Positions 44,677-54,067 of a DNA stretch of 64,000 nt are shown piece after piece. Positions within the stretch are counted from its first letter, which is position 1, and every line of letters starts with the position of its first letter. Source of the stretch: Lachnospiraceae bacterium (lineage in GTDB: Bacteria; Bacillota; Clostridia; Lachnospirales; Lachnospiraceae); contig JAAWCJ010000008.1 of NCBI GenBank assembly GCA_022793195.1, forward strand, positions 1-64,000, given 5' to 3'. The translations under genes were made by a program, and so were the position numbers. The notes under the pieces are model-generated. The model had not been told where the DNA came from. It worked only from the letters and a program-made list of their open reading frames with translations, and ran no database searches.

Positions 44677-46431
44677 TCATACGGCAAACTGGCTGTTATA
44701 CAGGGTTGCATAGAATCCCCCCTGCGCCAACAATTCCTGGTGTTTTCCCTGTTCCACAATATTCCCGTCTTTCATGACCAGGATTACATCCGCTTCCTGA
44801 ATTGTGGATAAACGATGAGCCACGATAAAGCTGGTTCGTCCTTCCATCATCCTGGTAAATGCCTGTTGGATACGGATTTCCGTCCTGGTATCAATGGAAG
44901 AAGTCGCCTCGTCCAGAATCAGCATGGGCGGCAGGCACAACATCACCCTGGTAATACAAAGCAGCTGCTTCTGCCCCTGAGAAAGATTATCCCCCTCCTC
45001 CGTGATAACAGTATCATACCCCTGGGGCAGCCTTTTAATAAAACTGTGGGCATGGGAAGCCTTCGCTGCCTGAACCACTTCCTCCTCTGTGGCTTCCGGC
45101 CGTCCCATAATAATATTTTCCCGGATGGTCCCATTTCTCAGCCACGTATCCTGAAGTACCATTCCATAATTTTCTCTTAAACTCTTCCTGGTGATATCCC
45201 TGATTTCCGTCCCGTCTACCCGGATTTCCCCACTATTCACATCATAAAACCGCATAAGCAGATTGATCATGGTAGTCTTTCCACAGCCGGTAGGCCCCAC
45301 AATCGCCACCCTCTGGCCCGGCTCCACCTTTAAATTAAAATCTTCGATCAGCTTTTGCTGTGGCTGATAGGAAAAATACACATGTTCCAGCGAGATATTT
45401 CCCTGCGCATGTCCCAATACTTTCGCAGAGTCCCGGTCCGGAACCTGCGGCTCCTCCTCAATCAATTCAAAAATTCTGGCGGCGCAGGCAAGCGCATTCT
45501 GAAGCTCCGTCACCACGCCGGAAATTTCATTGAAAGGCTTCGTATACTGGTTTGCATAAGTGAGAAAACAGGACAGCTGCCCTACGCTGATTCCACCGGA
45601 AATGGCCGACAGCGCCCCTGCGATGCCGACGCCGGTATAAACCAGGCTGTTTACAAACCTGGTGGATGGATTCACCAGAGATGAAAAGAAAATTGCCCGC
45701 AGAGAACATGCCTGCAGTCTTCCGTTGATTTCGTCAAACTGTTTCTCCGTCTCCTCCTCATGGCTAAACGCCTGAACCACCTTCTGATTTCCAATGGCCT
45801 CCTCGATCAGGGCCGTCTGCTCCCCTCTTGTTTCCGACTGGAGCTTAAACATGGAATACGTCTTTCTGGCAATAAAGCTGGCCACAAACAGAGAAATCGG
45901 TGTAATCACCACCACTACCAAAGTGATTTTTATATTAACCGACAGCATAAAACCCAGTGTTCCCACAATGGTCATAATTCCGGTAAACAGCTGCGTAAAC
46001 CCCATGAGGAGGCCGTCGGCAAACTGATCCACATCGGCAATCACACGGCTTACCACTTCCCCATAAGAATGGCTGTCAATATATTTTAAAGGAAGAATCT
46101 CTATTTTAGCAAAAGCATCCCGACGGATATCCCGTATCACCCGGTAAGTGATTCGGTTGTTGCATACATTCATAATCCACTGGGCGGCCGCCGTCAGCAA
46201 AATAACCACAACAATAGTTTGAAGAATCTTCCGGATCTCCCCAAATTCCACATTTCCCGGGCCAAGGATGTGGTCGATGGCCCTCCCTGTCAAAATAGGA
46301 ATATAAAGGGTCAAAGCCACCGTTACCGCGGCAAAAACCAAAGACAGGGCAACAAAAAAACTATATTTCTTTATATATTGCAATATTTTTCGGACAGTGC
46401 CTTTTTCCACCTTTGTTTTAGTTTTCGCCAT
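44677..46431 (-). CDS. ABC exporter subunit, canonical ATP site
   Basis: A 584-residue half-transporter: six membrane segments (to about 320) and a nucleotide-binding domain with Walker A GPTGCGKTT, signature LSQGQKQLL and Walker B LILDEATSSID with catalytic Glu. Such exporters move drugs, peptides or lipids. It overlaps the upstream partner gene by 14 bases; with the other subunit's degenerate site this is the heterodimeric BmrCD/TM287-288 type. A foldback repeat follows directly. Confidence 0.9.
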   Translation of the reverse strand: MAKTKTKVEKGTVRKILQYIKKYSFFVALSLVFAAVTVALTLYIPILTGRAIDHILGPGNVEFGEIRKILQTIVVVILLTAAAQWIMNVCNNRITYRVIRDIRRDAFAKIEILPLKYIDSHSYGEVVSRVIADVDQFADGLLMGFTQLFTGIMTIVGTLGFMLSVNIKITLVVVVITPISLFVASFIARKTYSMFKLQSETRGEQTALIEEAIGNQKVVQAFSHEEETEKQFDEINGRLQACSLRAIFFSSLVNPSTRFVNSLVYTGVGIAGALSAISGGISVGQLSCFLTYANQYTKPFNEISGVVTELQNALACAARIFELIEEEPQVPDRDSAKVLGHAQGNISLEHVYFSYQPQQKLIEDFNLKVEPGQRVAIVGPTGCGKTTMINLLMRFYDVNSGEIRVDGTEIRDITRKSLRENYGMVLQDTWLRNGTIRENIIMGRPEATEEEVVQAAKASHAHSFIKRLPQGYDTVITEEGDNLSQGQKQLLCITRVMLCLPPMLILDEATSSIDTRTEIRIQQAFTRMMEGRTSFIVAHRLSTIQEADVILVMKDGNIVEQGKHQELLAQGGFYATLYNSQFAV

Positions 46432-48160
46432 AACTTTTTACCTCCTTCGGAAATTGGGAATAATAAATTTCCTGATATACGGCGCAATCCGCAAGCAGCT
46501 GGTGGTGGCTTCCGATTCCGGCCACCTCCCCGTCCTCCAATACGATAATCTGATCTGCATACCGGACAGACGATGCCCTCTGAGATACGATAAATACCGT
46601 CAGACGTTCTTTCATTCCCCGGATAGCTTTCCGCAGGTTGGCATCCGTGGCAAAATCCAGGGCAGACGCGCTGTCATCCAAAATCAGGATTTCCGGTTTT
46701 TTCACCAAAGCCCTGGCAATGGTCAGCCTCTGGCGCTGTCCGCCGGACAAATTCTTCCCTCCCTGGGAAATGGGAGTATCAAGCCCCTCTTCCTTTTTCT
46801 CCACGAATTCTTTGGCCTGGGAAAGCTCAAGGGCCTCCCAGAGCTCTTCTTCTGTGGCATTATCCTTCCCCCATTTTAAATTGTCCCGTATAGTTCCTTT
46901 AAAAAGTACCGCCTTCTGAGGCACCACGCTGATTTTTTCCCTCAGCACAGGAAAAGGATACTCTTTCACATTGACGCCGTCCACCAGAACTTCACCACCG
47001 GTTGCATCATAAAATCTGGGAATCAGGTTTACAAGAGAAGTTTTCCCTGAGCCTGTACCTCCTATGACACCGATGGTTTCCCCCCGATTTGCCTGAAAAC
47101 TGATGTTACTCAAAGACTCGGCACCTGCATTTTTATAAATAAGAGAAACATTCAAAAACTTTACCGTCCCTTTTTCCGAACGTTCGTCGCCTTCCCATTT
47201 TTCCGGCGCTGCCATACTGGATTCCGTTTCCAATACCGCCCCAATCCGCCCGGCACAGGCCAGCGCTTTGGTAATGGTAATAATCAAGTTTGCCAGCTTA
47301 ATAAGTTCCACCAGAATCTGGGACATATAATTGACAAGAGCCACCACCTGTCCCTGGCTAATCACACCGGAGTCCACCTGGACTGCTCCTGTCCAGATAA
47401 GCACCACCACAGCTCCGTTGATAATAACATAAGTAAAAGGATTCATCAGGGCTGAAATACGCCCGGCAAAAACCTGCAGTCTTGTAAGCTCCGTATTTCT
47501 GGCAGAAAACCGTTTCCGTTCCTCTTCCTCTTTATTAAAGGCTCGCAGGACACGCACTCCCGTCAGATTTTCCCTTGTGGTCCCCAAAACCCTGTCAAGC
47601 CCTGCCTGAACTTTCTTATACAAAGGCATAGTAATCATCATGATTCCAAAAACCACAACAGATAAAAGCGGAATCGTCACCACAAATACCATGGCGGCCC
47701 GTACGTTAATGGTAAAAGCCATGCACATAGCCCCAAATACAATAAACGGGGAACGTAAAAACAGCCTCAAAGTCATATTGACGCCCGACTGGGCCTGGTT
47801 TACATCACTCGTCATCCTGGTGATCATGGTTGACGTCCCAAGGGTGTCAATTTCTGTGTAGGACAATTTTTGTATGTGGGAAAACAAGGCATGACGTACA
47901 CCGGTTGCAAATCCCACCGCCGCCTTGGCAGCAAAATACTGGGCTGTCACCGAACAGATCAGGCCGACCACCCCAAGCGCAACCATCACCAGGCACATAC
48001 GCACCACGTACCCCGTATCCCGGTTGGCGATTCCCTTATCAATCACTGCCGCCATTACAAGGGGCACCAAAAGCTCAAAGGAGGCCTCCAAAAGTTTAAA
48101 CAGAGGACCTAAGATACTCTCCTTTTTGTAAGCCTTCAAATAAATGAGAAGTCGTTTCAT
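46418..48160 (-). CDS. ABC exporter subunit, degenerate ATP site
   Basis: A 580-residue half-transporter with six membrane segments and a nucleotide-binding domain: Walker A GGTGSGKTS, signature LSGGQRQRL, but Walker B ends LILDDSASALD, with Asp in place of the catalytic Glu. In heterodimeric exporters this marks the subunit contributing the non-hydrolysing site. It is the first gene of the pair; the LysR gene 48294-49169 is divergent from it across 133 AT-rich bases, which probably hold both promoters and the regulator's site. Confidence 0.9.
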   Translation of the reverse strand: MKRLLIYLKAYKKESILGPLFKLLEASFELLVPLVMAAVIDKGIANRDTGYVVRMCLVMVALGVVGLICSVTAQYFAAKAAVGFATGVRHALFSHIQKLSYTEIDTLGTSTMITRMTSDVNQAQSGVNMTLRLFLRSPFIVFGAMCMAFTINVRAAMVFVVTIPLLSVVVFGIMMITMPLYKKVQAGLDRVLGTTRENLTGVRVLRAFNKEEEERKRFSARNTELTRLQVFAGRISALMNPFTYVIINGAVVVLIWTGAVQVDSGVISQGQVVALVNYMSQILVELIKLANLIITITKALACAGRIGAVLETESSMAAPEKWEGDERSEKGTVKFLNVSLIYKNAGAESLSNISFQANRGETIGVIGGTGSGKTSLVNLIPRFYDATGGEVLVDGVNVKEYPFPVLREKISVVPQKAVLFKGTIRDNLKWGKDNATEEELWEALELSQAKEFVEKKEEGLDTPISQGGKNLSGGQRQRLTIARALVKKPEILILDDSASALDFATDANLRKAIRGMKERLTVFIVSQRASSVRYADQIIVLEDGEVAGIGSHHQLLADCAVYQEIYYSQFPKEVKSYGEN

Positions 48161-48293
48161 GTTTTCACCTCAAATGATATTTGTATTGCATTTTTCCATT
48201 CTTTATACTATCATAAATTAAAATATATGAAAAATATTATATTTATATAGTTTCCATATAATTTTCATATGTATTTCCCAGAAAGGAGCCTTT

Positions 48294-49169
48294 ATGGATC
48301 TGAAGCAACTCACATATTTTGTCACCGTTGTCAGTGAAGGAACGATTTCCGCCGCAGCTAAAAAACTCCATATGACTCAGCCGCCCTTAAGTATTCAGTT
48401 AAGGCTTCTGGAAGAAGAAGTCGGTTGTCTTCTTTTTGAACGTGGTTCCCGCTCCATACGGCTCACGGATGCCGGAAAGATGATGTATGAAAAGGCCTCT
48501 ACCCTGCTTCATATGTCCGCCCTTTTAAAAGAAGAGCTGCAGGAATACCAGTGTGGTACATATGGCACTTTGCGTCTTGGTGTCGTTTCTTCTGTCAGCA
48601 GCACCTTATTCTGCCAATGGTTCTGTGATTTTCATAACCTTCACCCTGACATCCGTTTTGAGCTTTCGGAGGCTGATACTTATCAGCTGTTGGAGAACCT
48701 GCGGGACGGGCTCATTGAGCTGGCATTGGTACGTACCCCGTTTCCATTGGGGGATTTTCAATCTTTTCCATTAAAAAAAGAAAGGATTGCAGCAGCCGGA
48801 CATGCCCGCTACTTCTCCTCTCGTTCCGATACCGTTTCCGTGGAAGAGCTGTCCCGTATGCCTTTGATCCTCTATCGAAGATGGGAGGCTGTCCTGGCCG
48901 AAGCTTTCCACAAAAAAAACCTTCCCTTTGAACCGTTCTGCAAAAATGACGATGCCAGAACCACAGCATTTCTGGCAGATACCGGAGCCGGCGTAGGAAT
49001 CCTCCCACAGTCAGCCATCCCTTTATTCCGCCACAAAGACACCGTATGGAAACCCATTCAATACGAAAGCTTCGCATCCACAATTTCTGTCATCCAAAGC
49101 AAAAACATCTCCCTGTCCCTTCCGGCCAGGACTTTTGCAGAATATCTTCAGGCCCACGCCTGCGAATAA
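48294..49169 (+). CDS. LysR family transcriptional regulator
   Basis: A 291-residue LTTR with the N-terminal helix-turn-helix (about 3-60, GTISAAAKKLHMTQPPLSIQ split here) and an effector domain with PLILYRRWEAVLAEAF near 190-205. The ATG has AAAGGAG upstream. Its divergence from the two ABC genes makes those exporters its most likely targets. A 15-bp hairpin terminator follows. Confidence 0.9.
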   Translation: MDLKQLTYFVTVVSEGTISAAAKKLHMTQPPLSIQLRLLEEEVGCLLFERGSRSIRLTDAGKMMYEKASTLLHMSALLKEELQEYQCGTYGTLRLGVVSSVSSTLFCQWFCDFHNLHPDIRFELSEADTYQLLENLRDGLIELALVRTPFPLGDFQSFPLKKERIAAAGHARYFSSRSDTVSVEELSRMPLILYRRWEAVLAEAFHKKNLPFEPFCKNDDARTTAFLADTGAGVGILPQSAIPLFRHKDTVWKPIQYESFASTISVIQSKNISLSLPARTFAEYLQAHACE

Positions 49170-49173
49170 TAAA

Positions 49174-49229
49174 AGGAGGACGTTGCAAAATATACCGATT
49201 TGTATATTTTGCAACGCCCTCTTCTTTTA
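49174..49229. terminator. Bidirectional terminator, 15-bp stem
   Basis: CGTTGCAAAATATAC (49181-49195) pairs perfectly with 49202-49216 around a 6-base loop, followed by CCCTCTTCTTTT. Serves the LysR gene (+) and the NlpC/P60 gene (-), which converge here. Confidence 0.8.
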
Positions 49230-50582
49230 GCTCATCACATCCACCGCACAACAAGGGGTTGTCCAGTACATAGAAGAAATACCAATTCCATGAGCTTCGT
49301 CAATGGCATGGATGACCCTTCCACCACCAATATATAACGCCACATGATAAATCCTGCCGCCGCTGGCATAAAAGATCAAATCTCCAGGTTCTACACTGTC
49401 AAGAGGCACTCTCCGCCCGTCATGGGACTGGGCACTGGAAGTCCTGGAAAGGCCGATTCCCGCATTAGCCATAACGCTTCTGGTAAATCCGGAACAGTCT
49501 GTGCCGTTTGTCAGGCTGCTGCCGCCCCATACGTAAGGATTTCCGATAAACTGCTTTGCATAAGCCACAACCGCATTTCTGGCAGAACTCTTCTTCGCCG
49601 CCTCTGCCTCTTCCTCACGCCTTCTGGCTTCTTCAATCATCTCCTGCTCTTCTTCCAGGGAAATGGCCTTATCGAATTTCACATAAACCTGCACATATTC
49701 TTCCGCCACGTATCCCACCACAGGATTTCCGTCATCATCATCGCCCAGGGAAAGCTTCACAAAACCATTTTCCTGCTCCACAACCGTATACTTCTCACCG
49801 GCCCAGAGCGTTGTAATGATATCACTTTCCGTCGTCGGCTCAGACCGTACCCGCAGGCCGCCCTCTTCCACATAACCGAACATTTTTCCGATTTTCAGTG
49901 CAAGCTCTTCTGCTTCCTCTCCTGTGATAAAATACTCTGCTTTAATATATCCATCCACAGAACCGGAATGAATCCGATACCAAGTGCCATCCTCTGTCTC
50001 CACTGTTTCCTCAATGGTAGCCGCACAGTTATTATAAATCTTTCCCAGTATTTCTCCCTCTACACTGGCGGCATCCCGGATATTTACATAATCCTCATCG
50101 CCATTCACCTGGGAAACCGCCACATCCTCATAAGGAGAAGGGGCTTTCACAGGCGACGCTGCCGCCATCTGGGCCGCCACCTGGCTCACCGCTTCTTCCG
50201 GCGTCTGTCCAGGCGTGATTGCCGTAACCGGAACCCGGTTATCCGCCGCTTCATCTTCCCCGGTTTCCTCAGGGCTGCTTTCTTCACCTTCTGCCCCGAC
50301 CGTCTCTTTTTCCGTCTCAGAAGCCCCGGAAGACACACTGGCATTGGAAGCTGCTGTCAAAGAAGCAGCGCCTGCCGCCACCTTTTCTGTCACAGCCTGA
50401 GCCTCCATATCTTCAGCCGGCTCGTTTTTTGTATATTCTGTATCATTTGAAGAACCGGAGGCCGCCGTCTTCGGGGCCACCGTCACCAGGCCTGTTGCGC
50501 CGGGCATCCCATAAGCGGTCACACCTGCGGCCATTGCTGCACAAAAACATCCTGCTGCAATCAACTTCCTTGTTTTTCTCAT
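49227..50582 (-). CDS. SH3-NlpC/P60 cell-wall endopeptidase, copy A
   Basis: A 451-residue secreted hydrolase. A signal peptide (about 1-27, MRKTRKLIAAGCFCAAMAAG) is followed by an acidic, low-complexity region, two SH3b domains (about 140-215 and 220-300; VNIRDAASVEGEILGKIYN and LRVRSEPTTESDI), a coiled-coil Glu/Arg-rich linker and a C-terminal NlpC/P60 domain with catalytic Cys in GTDCSGF, and His in HVALYIGG. It cleaves peptidoglycan stems between D-Glu and the diamino acid. A paralogue lies 200 bases upstream. A WalR-like box lies just after its promoter. Confidence 0.9.
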   Translation of the reverse strand: MRKTRKLIAAGCFCAAMAAGVTAYGMPGATGLVTVAPKTAASGSSNDTEYTKNEPAEDMEAQAVTEKVAAGAASLTAASNASVSSGASETEKETVGAEGEESSPEETGEDEAADNRVPVTAITPGQTPEEAVSQVAAQMAAASPVKAPSPYEDVAVSQVNGDEDYVNIRDAASVEGEILGKIYNNCAATIEETVETEDGTWYRIHSGSVDGYIKAEYFITGEEAEELALKIGKMFGYVEEGGLRVRSEPTTESDIITTLWAGEKYTVVEQENGFVKLSLGDDDDGNPVVGYVAEEYVQVYVKFDKAISLEEEQEMIEEARRREEEAEAAKKSSARNAVVAYAKQFIGNPYVWGGSSLTNGTDCSGFTRSVMANAGIGLSRTSSAQSHDGRRVPLDSVEPGDLIFYASGGRIYHVALYIGGGRVIHAIDEAHGIGISSMYWTTPCCAVDVMS

Positions 50583-50623
50583 AATTTCCTCCAGACTTAT
50601 GCTGTTACAATTCTTCTCCATTT

Positions 50624-50681
50624 ATTACAATTTTATTACAACCCTGTGATTTATTATATCAAGCGCCAAGGGCATTGTCAA
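50624..50681 (-). promoter_or_regulatory. Copy A promoter with downstream WalR-like box
   Basis: TTGACA (50676-50681), 17-base spacer, TATAAT (50653-50658), a perfect promoter. Twelve bases further lies TGTAAT-AAAAT-TGTAAT (50640-50624 read on the minus strand), matching the WalR consensus TGTWAH-N5-TGTWAH. Confidence 0.75.
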
Positions 50682-50771
50682 CCCTCGGTAAAATCACAGA
50701 AAAAGCCCGCAACCGAAAGCGCCTGAAAATATAAATCTGTACAGTTTTTTAATATTCTGAATCCATATGAT

Positions 50772-50801
50772 AAAAAGCGGTACGGCCAACGGCCATACCG
50801 C
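50772..50801 (-). terminator. Intrinsic terminator of NlpC/P60 copy B
   Basis: On the minus strand GCGGTATGGCC-GTT-GGCCGTACCGC (50801-50777, one G-T pair) is followed by TTTTT. It lies 20 bases after the stop of copy B and separates it from copy A's promoter. Confidence 0.85.
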
Positions 50802-50820
50802 CAAATTTATCTGTCGAATT

Positions 50821-52125
50821 TTACAAAATAGACACTGCCCGATATACTTTGCCGGGAATCAGGGGTGTCACCCCGATGCCCTGTGACTCATCAATGGCAT
50901 GGACAATCTGATTTCCGCCGATGTACATGGCCACATGATAAATACTTCCGCCACTGGCATAGAAGATCAAATCTCCGGGCTGAAGTTCACCTACGGAAAT
51001 CGCCCTTCCCACTCCTGCCTGCGCACGGGAAGTCCTCGGGAGACTGATTCCAAAGTGAGCGTAAACTCCTTTTACAAAACCGGAACAATCCGTACCACCA
51101 CTCAGGCTGTTTCCACCATATACATAAGGACAACCCTGGAACTGCAGTGCATATGCCACAACTGCATTTCTGCTGGCATCAGAAACCTCTGGAGCGGGCG
51201 TCGGCTCAGGAGCCGGTTCCTGGGCTGCTGGAGCTTCTGTTTCCGGAGCTCTGGAAGGAGCTTCTGTCTCCTGGCGTTCGGAAGATTCTTCTCTGCGGCT
51301 TTCGCTGGCCTGTTCTTCTGCTCTGCGCAGTTCTTCCTCTGCTTCTCTGGCTTCCTCTTCCAGTCTGGCTTCCTCTTCCAGTCTGGCCTGTTCCTCCTCA
51401 AGGGAAACGGCTTCATCAAATTTTACATATGTATTTACATATTCTTTTGCCACATATCCTGCCACATCGTTGCCGGCATCATCTTGTCCAAGGGAAAGTT
51501 TGATGAAATCCTCTTCCTGGTCTACCACCGTATAGATATCACCCTGCCACAGGGTATCAATCACACCGCTCTCCGTGGTGGGTTCTTCCCTCAGTCTCAG
51601 CCCTCCCTCGGATACTTCCGCATAGCTCTTGCCAATCTCCATGGCAACCTGCTCTGCCTCGTCACCAGTTACAAAATAATCAGATTTTATATATCCCTCC
51701 ACAGAACCGGACTGAATCTTATACCAGTCACCATCTTCTGCAGAAACCGTATCTACAATCGTAGCGGCACAGTTGTTGTAAATCTTTCCAACCACCTCTG
51801 CCTCTGTGTTGGCATCCGTCCTGATATTTACATATCCTTCGTCGTCTCCCACCTGGGATACCGCAACATTTTCATAAGGAGAAGCCTCTTCCTCCACAGG
51901 CGCCTCCGGCTCTGCCTGAACTGCCGCGGGAGCGCTCTGAAGATAATCCTTCAACTCATCTTCCGGGTTCTCCGTCCCTGCATAAAAATTGTTCATTGCT
52001 ACAGAAAGCCCTGCCACTGCGGAATCAATTTCAACTTTATTTGCCGCTTTTGCAGAAGGAGTTCCCGCTATTAACACAGATGCACATACACAACCTACTG
52101 TGACTAAAATTCTGTTTCTATTCAC
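50821..52125 (-). CDS. SH3-NlpC/P60 cell-wall endopeptidase, copy B
   Basis: A 434-residue paralogue of the downstream gene with the same layout: signal peptide (about 1-27), two SH3b domains (about 95-170 and 175-250), a long Glu/Arg/Ala-rich coiled-coil linker (about 250-290), a Pro/Glu-rich hinge and a C-terminal NlpC/P60 domain with GTDCSGF and HVAMYIGG. The linker and hinge are longer than in copy A, which instead has a longer N-terminal spacer. It starts with GTG behind AGGAGG-like CTGGAGG. Both copies share promoter and WalR-like box architecture. Confidence 0.9.
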   Translation of the reverse strand: MNRNRILVTVGCVCASVLIAGTPSAKAANKVEIDSAVAGLSVAMNNFYAGTENPEDELKDYLQSAPAAVQAEPEAPVEEEASPYENVAVSQVGDDEGYVNIRTDANTEAEVVGKIYNNCAATIVDTVSAEDGDWYKIQSGSVEGYIKSDYFVTGDEAEQVAMEIGKSYAEVSEGGLRLREEPTTESGVIDTLWQGDIYTVVDQEEDFIKLSLGQDDAGNDVAGYVAKEYVNTYVKFDEAVSLEEEQARLEEEARLEEEAREAEEELRRAEEQASESRREESSERQETEAPSRAPETEAPAAQEPAPEPTPAPEVSDASRNAVVAYALQFQGCPYVYGGNSLSGGTDCSGFVKGVYAHFGISLPRTSRAQAGVGRAISVGELQPGDLIFYASGGSIYHVAMYIGGNQIVHAIDESQGIGVTPLIPGKVYRAVSIL

Positions 52126-52155
52126 AAATCCAACCTCCAGTATCTCTCTGCCATA

Positions 52156-52211
52156 TGTTACAAAATTGTTACGTCTTTAATCATTATAGCCTTTTTGATG
52201 GCCACTGTCAA
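52156..52211 (-). promoter_or_regulatory. Copy B promoter with downstream WalR-like box
   Basis: TTGACA (52206-52211), 17-base spacer, TATAAT (52183-52188). Ten bases after the -10, TGTTAC-AAAAT-TGTTAC (52156-52172 on the plus strand) matches the WalR consensus. A weaker match, TGTAAT-ATTTT-TGTCAT, lies upstream at 52282-52298. The rest of the region 52212-52432 is AT-rich with no gene seen. Confidence 0.75.
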
Positions 52212-52432
52212 CCGGTTTTCCCATAAAATCCTTTCCATATTCTACTAAACCGGTATAAAAGCATGGTTTTTAGGAGTATTTTGTAATATTTTTGTCATAA
52301 TTATGTAAAAAGCAACATATATCTCATATGTTATAAATTATACCAATTCCCTAAAACCGTGTCAACATTTATGTAACAATTTCTTTCGTTTTTACTTTCC
52401 GCCTCAGATTTTGCCTTTCTGGACTCTCCCTT

Positions 52433-53269
52433 CTATGATTTTTCCACAATATCTTCCTGGCTGTCTGCGGCATATCTTAACCGGACTGTAATTTCTTCTA
52501 TAAAACCGGTCAAATACTCCGACAGTTCCCGGCAATTACCATAATACCTCTGTATAAACATTTCGGTCGCCTTTTTCAGGCGCATATTGACAGTCTGCAA
52601 GTCTTCCTCCCGGAAAATCTTTTTCAGCTTCGGCAGGTCTTCCTCCCTGATTTCCTCTTCTGACAATGTCTTTCCCATTAAAATGTGCACTATAGAAGAC
52701 ATAAAAAGGATCTCACAGGGGTTCCCCGTCATCTTTTCATATATATTTTCGTATTTTTCCAGTCTCTTCTCCACATACTGTTCAGGAAATCCTTTCAAAA
52801 ACCTCTGTTCATGAAGGATACATTTTAAAAATTCATATATTTTGTCTATCCCTGTCATCCCCGAAAGATCTTTAAGTACCGGATAATCCAGCATGATTAC
52901 TGTATTTTGTGGTTCAAATTCCACGTCATACCACTTAAAAAATTCCGGTATCCCTTTAAAAAATATATCTTCCAGACATTTGTTCCCATACGAAACAAAC
53001 TCCGGCAGAATTTCATGATATAAGCTCAAAGCCTCTTTCACTTTTTTTCTGACACAATCCACACCGGCTTCATATACCTGTTCTGCCGACCTTTCTTTCG
53101 TTGGAATCACCGAATTGCTTCCGGCTATCTCTGCTTCATGGATGCAATATAAAACGGCTTCCATCAGCTGTTTTGCCTTTTCATACGTCACAGAGCTGCT
53201 GCCGCCTCCCGTATATTTTTCCGCCAGCCTGGCCACCATCGGAATCAGGTCCTCCATCCCATAATTCAT
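52433..53269 (-). CDS. DUF6179 family protein
   Basis: A 278-residue soluble, helical protein recognised as DUF6179 by its start (DLIPMVARLAEKYT.GGSSSVTYEKA) and a central LDYPVL segment. Function unknown. It lies 6 bases after the DUF6323 gene, a pairing seen repeatedly in Lachnospiraceae as far as I recall; the family names are from memory. No signal peptide or catalytic motif is visible. Confidence 0.65.
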   Translation of the reverse strand: MNYGMEDLIPMVARLAEKYTGGGSSSVTYEKAKQLMEAVLYCIHEAEIAGSNSVIPTKERSAEQVYEAGVDCVRKKVKEALSLYHEILPEFVSYGNKCLEDIFFKGIPEFFKWYDVEFEPQNTVIMLDYPVLKDLSGMTGIDKIYEFLKCILHEQRFLKGFPEQYVEKRLEKYENIYEKMTGNPCEILFMSSIVHILMGKTLSEEEIREEDLPKLKKIFREEDLQTVNMRLKKATEMFIQRYYGNCRELSEYLTGFIEEITVRLRYAADSQEDIVEKS

Positions 53270-53275
53270 CTTCCA

Positions 53276-53815
53276 TTACCTCCAGCAAAGATCTTTTAAC
53301 ACTTCCAGATATAATTCCGGATCCCATCTTTTTACTTCATCAAATTTTTCATATTCTCCATATCCTTCCGTAACAGTATACCCCCTGTAGCCTGCCCGGA
53401 CTGCCTGGGAAAAAATATTCAGACATGTCCCTTCCAGATAGTCCAGGTCTCCAAAGCAGATTTGATCAAATTGTTCCCTCATAAAATGCAAAAGCTCTTC
53501 ATCTGTCACCTCATCCTGTGTTTCATTTTTGTACAGATAAAAAATTTCCTGCAGCCGAATAATTGTATCCACATAACAGTTCTGGTCAATAAAATCGGAA
53601 TCACAGAATTCATAAATAATCTTTGGTACAATCCCTTCACCAAACTCCACCCTCTTTTGCTCCTGCAGACTATGTTTCCGTTCTTCCAAAATCAATTCCG
53701 CATCTTCCTTCGTCAAAATAAGGCCAAACTGCCCTGCCGCCTGGTTTGTCTCCAGCATCTTTTCCAGTTGGTTTTCACGCTGCAATAAAATCATCCAGTT
53801 CTTATCCAACACCAT
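53276..53815 (-). CDS. DUF6323 family protein
   Basis: A 179-residue soluble protein with FGLILTKEDAELILEERKHSLQEQ (split here, about 30-53), RVEFGEGIVPKIIYEFCDS (about 55-73) and FMREQFDQICFGDLDYLEGTC (about 110-130), which I recognise as DUF6323. Function unknown. It is the first gene of a two-gene operon with DUF6179, under its own promoter. The start has GGGAGG upstream. Confidence 0.65.
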   Translation of the reverse strand: MVLDKNWMILLQRENQLEKMLETNQAAGQFGLILTKEDAELILEERKHSLQEQKRVEFGEGIVPKIIYEFCDSDFIDQNCYVDTIIRLQEIFYLYKNETQDEVTDEELLHFMREQFDQICFGDLDYLEGTCLNIFSQAVRAGYRGYTVTEGYGEYEKFDEVKRWDPELYLEVLKDLCWR

Positions 53816-53859
53816 ACCTCCCTGTACTTTGCCATCAGTTAATAAAAATAGGGAATATC

Positions 53860-53888
53860 ATTATAACGCTGCCCGGGAAGCCTTGCCA
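53860..53888 (-). promoter_or_regulatory. DUF6323-DUF6179 promoter
   Basis: TGGCAA (53883-53888), 17-base spacer and TATAAT (53860-53865). The -35 is weak. Confidence 0.4.
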
Positions 53889-53923
53889 GTCTTGTATTTT
53901 TCCTATTTTTGTAGTATAATAAT

Positions 53924-54027
53924 AAAAAGGGTTGTGGCAAAATATCCAGATTTATCTCTATCCGGACATTTGCTACAGCCCTCTTTACTGTCGATTGACA
54001 AGAGCGTGTGTGTCCTTGTCAATCGAC
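53924..54027 (-). terminator. Double hairpin terminator of nhaC
   Basis: A perfect 13-bp stem (53990-54002 with 54015-54027, GTCGATTGACAAG) is followed by a longer imperfect stem (53929-53981, GGGCTGTAGCAAA...) ending in TTTTT on the minus strand. It closes the NSS-ald-nhaC operon. Confidence 0.7.
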
Positions 54028-54067
54028 GGTATTGTCTAAAATTTCAATTAAAAATCCCCGTCCCTGT

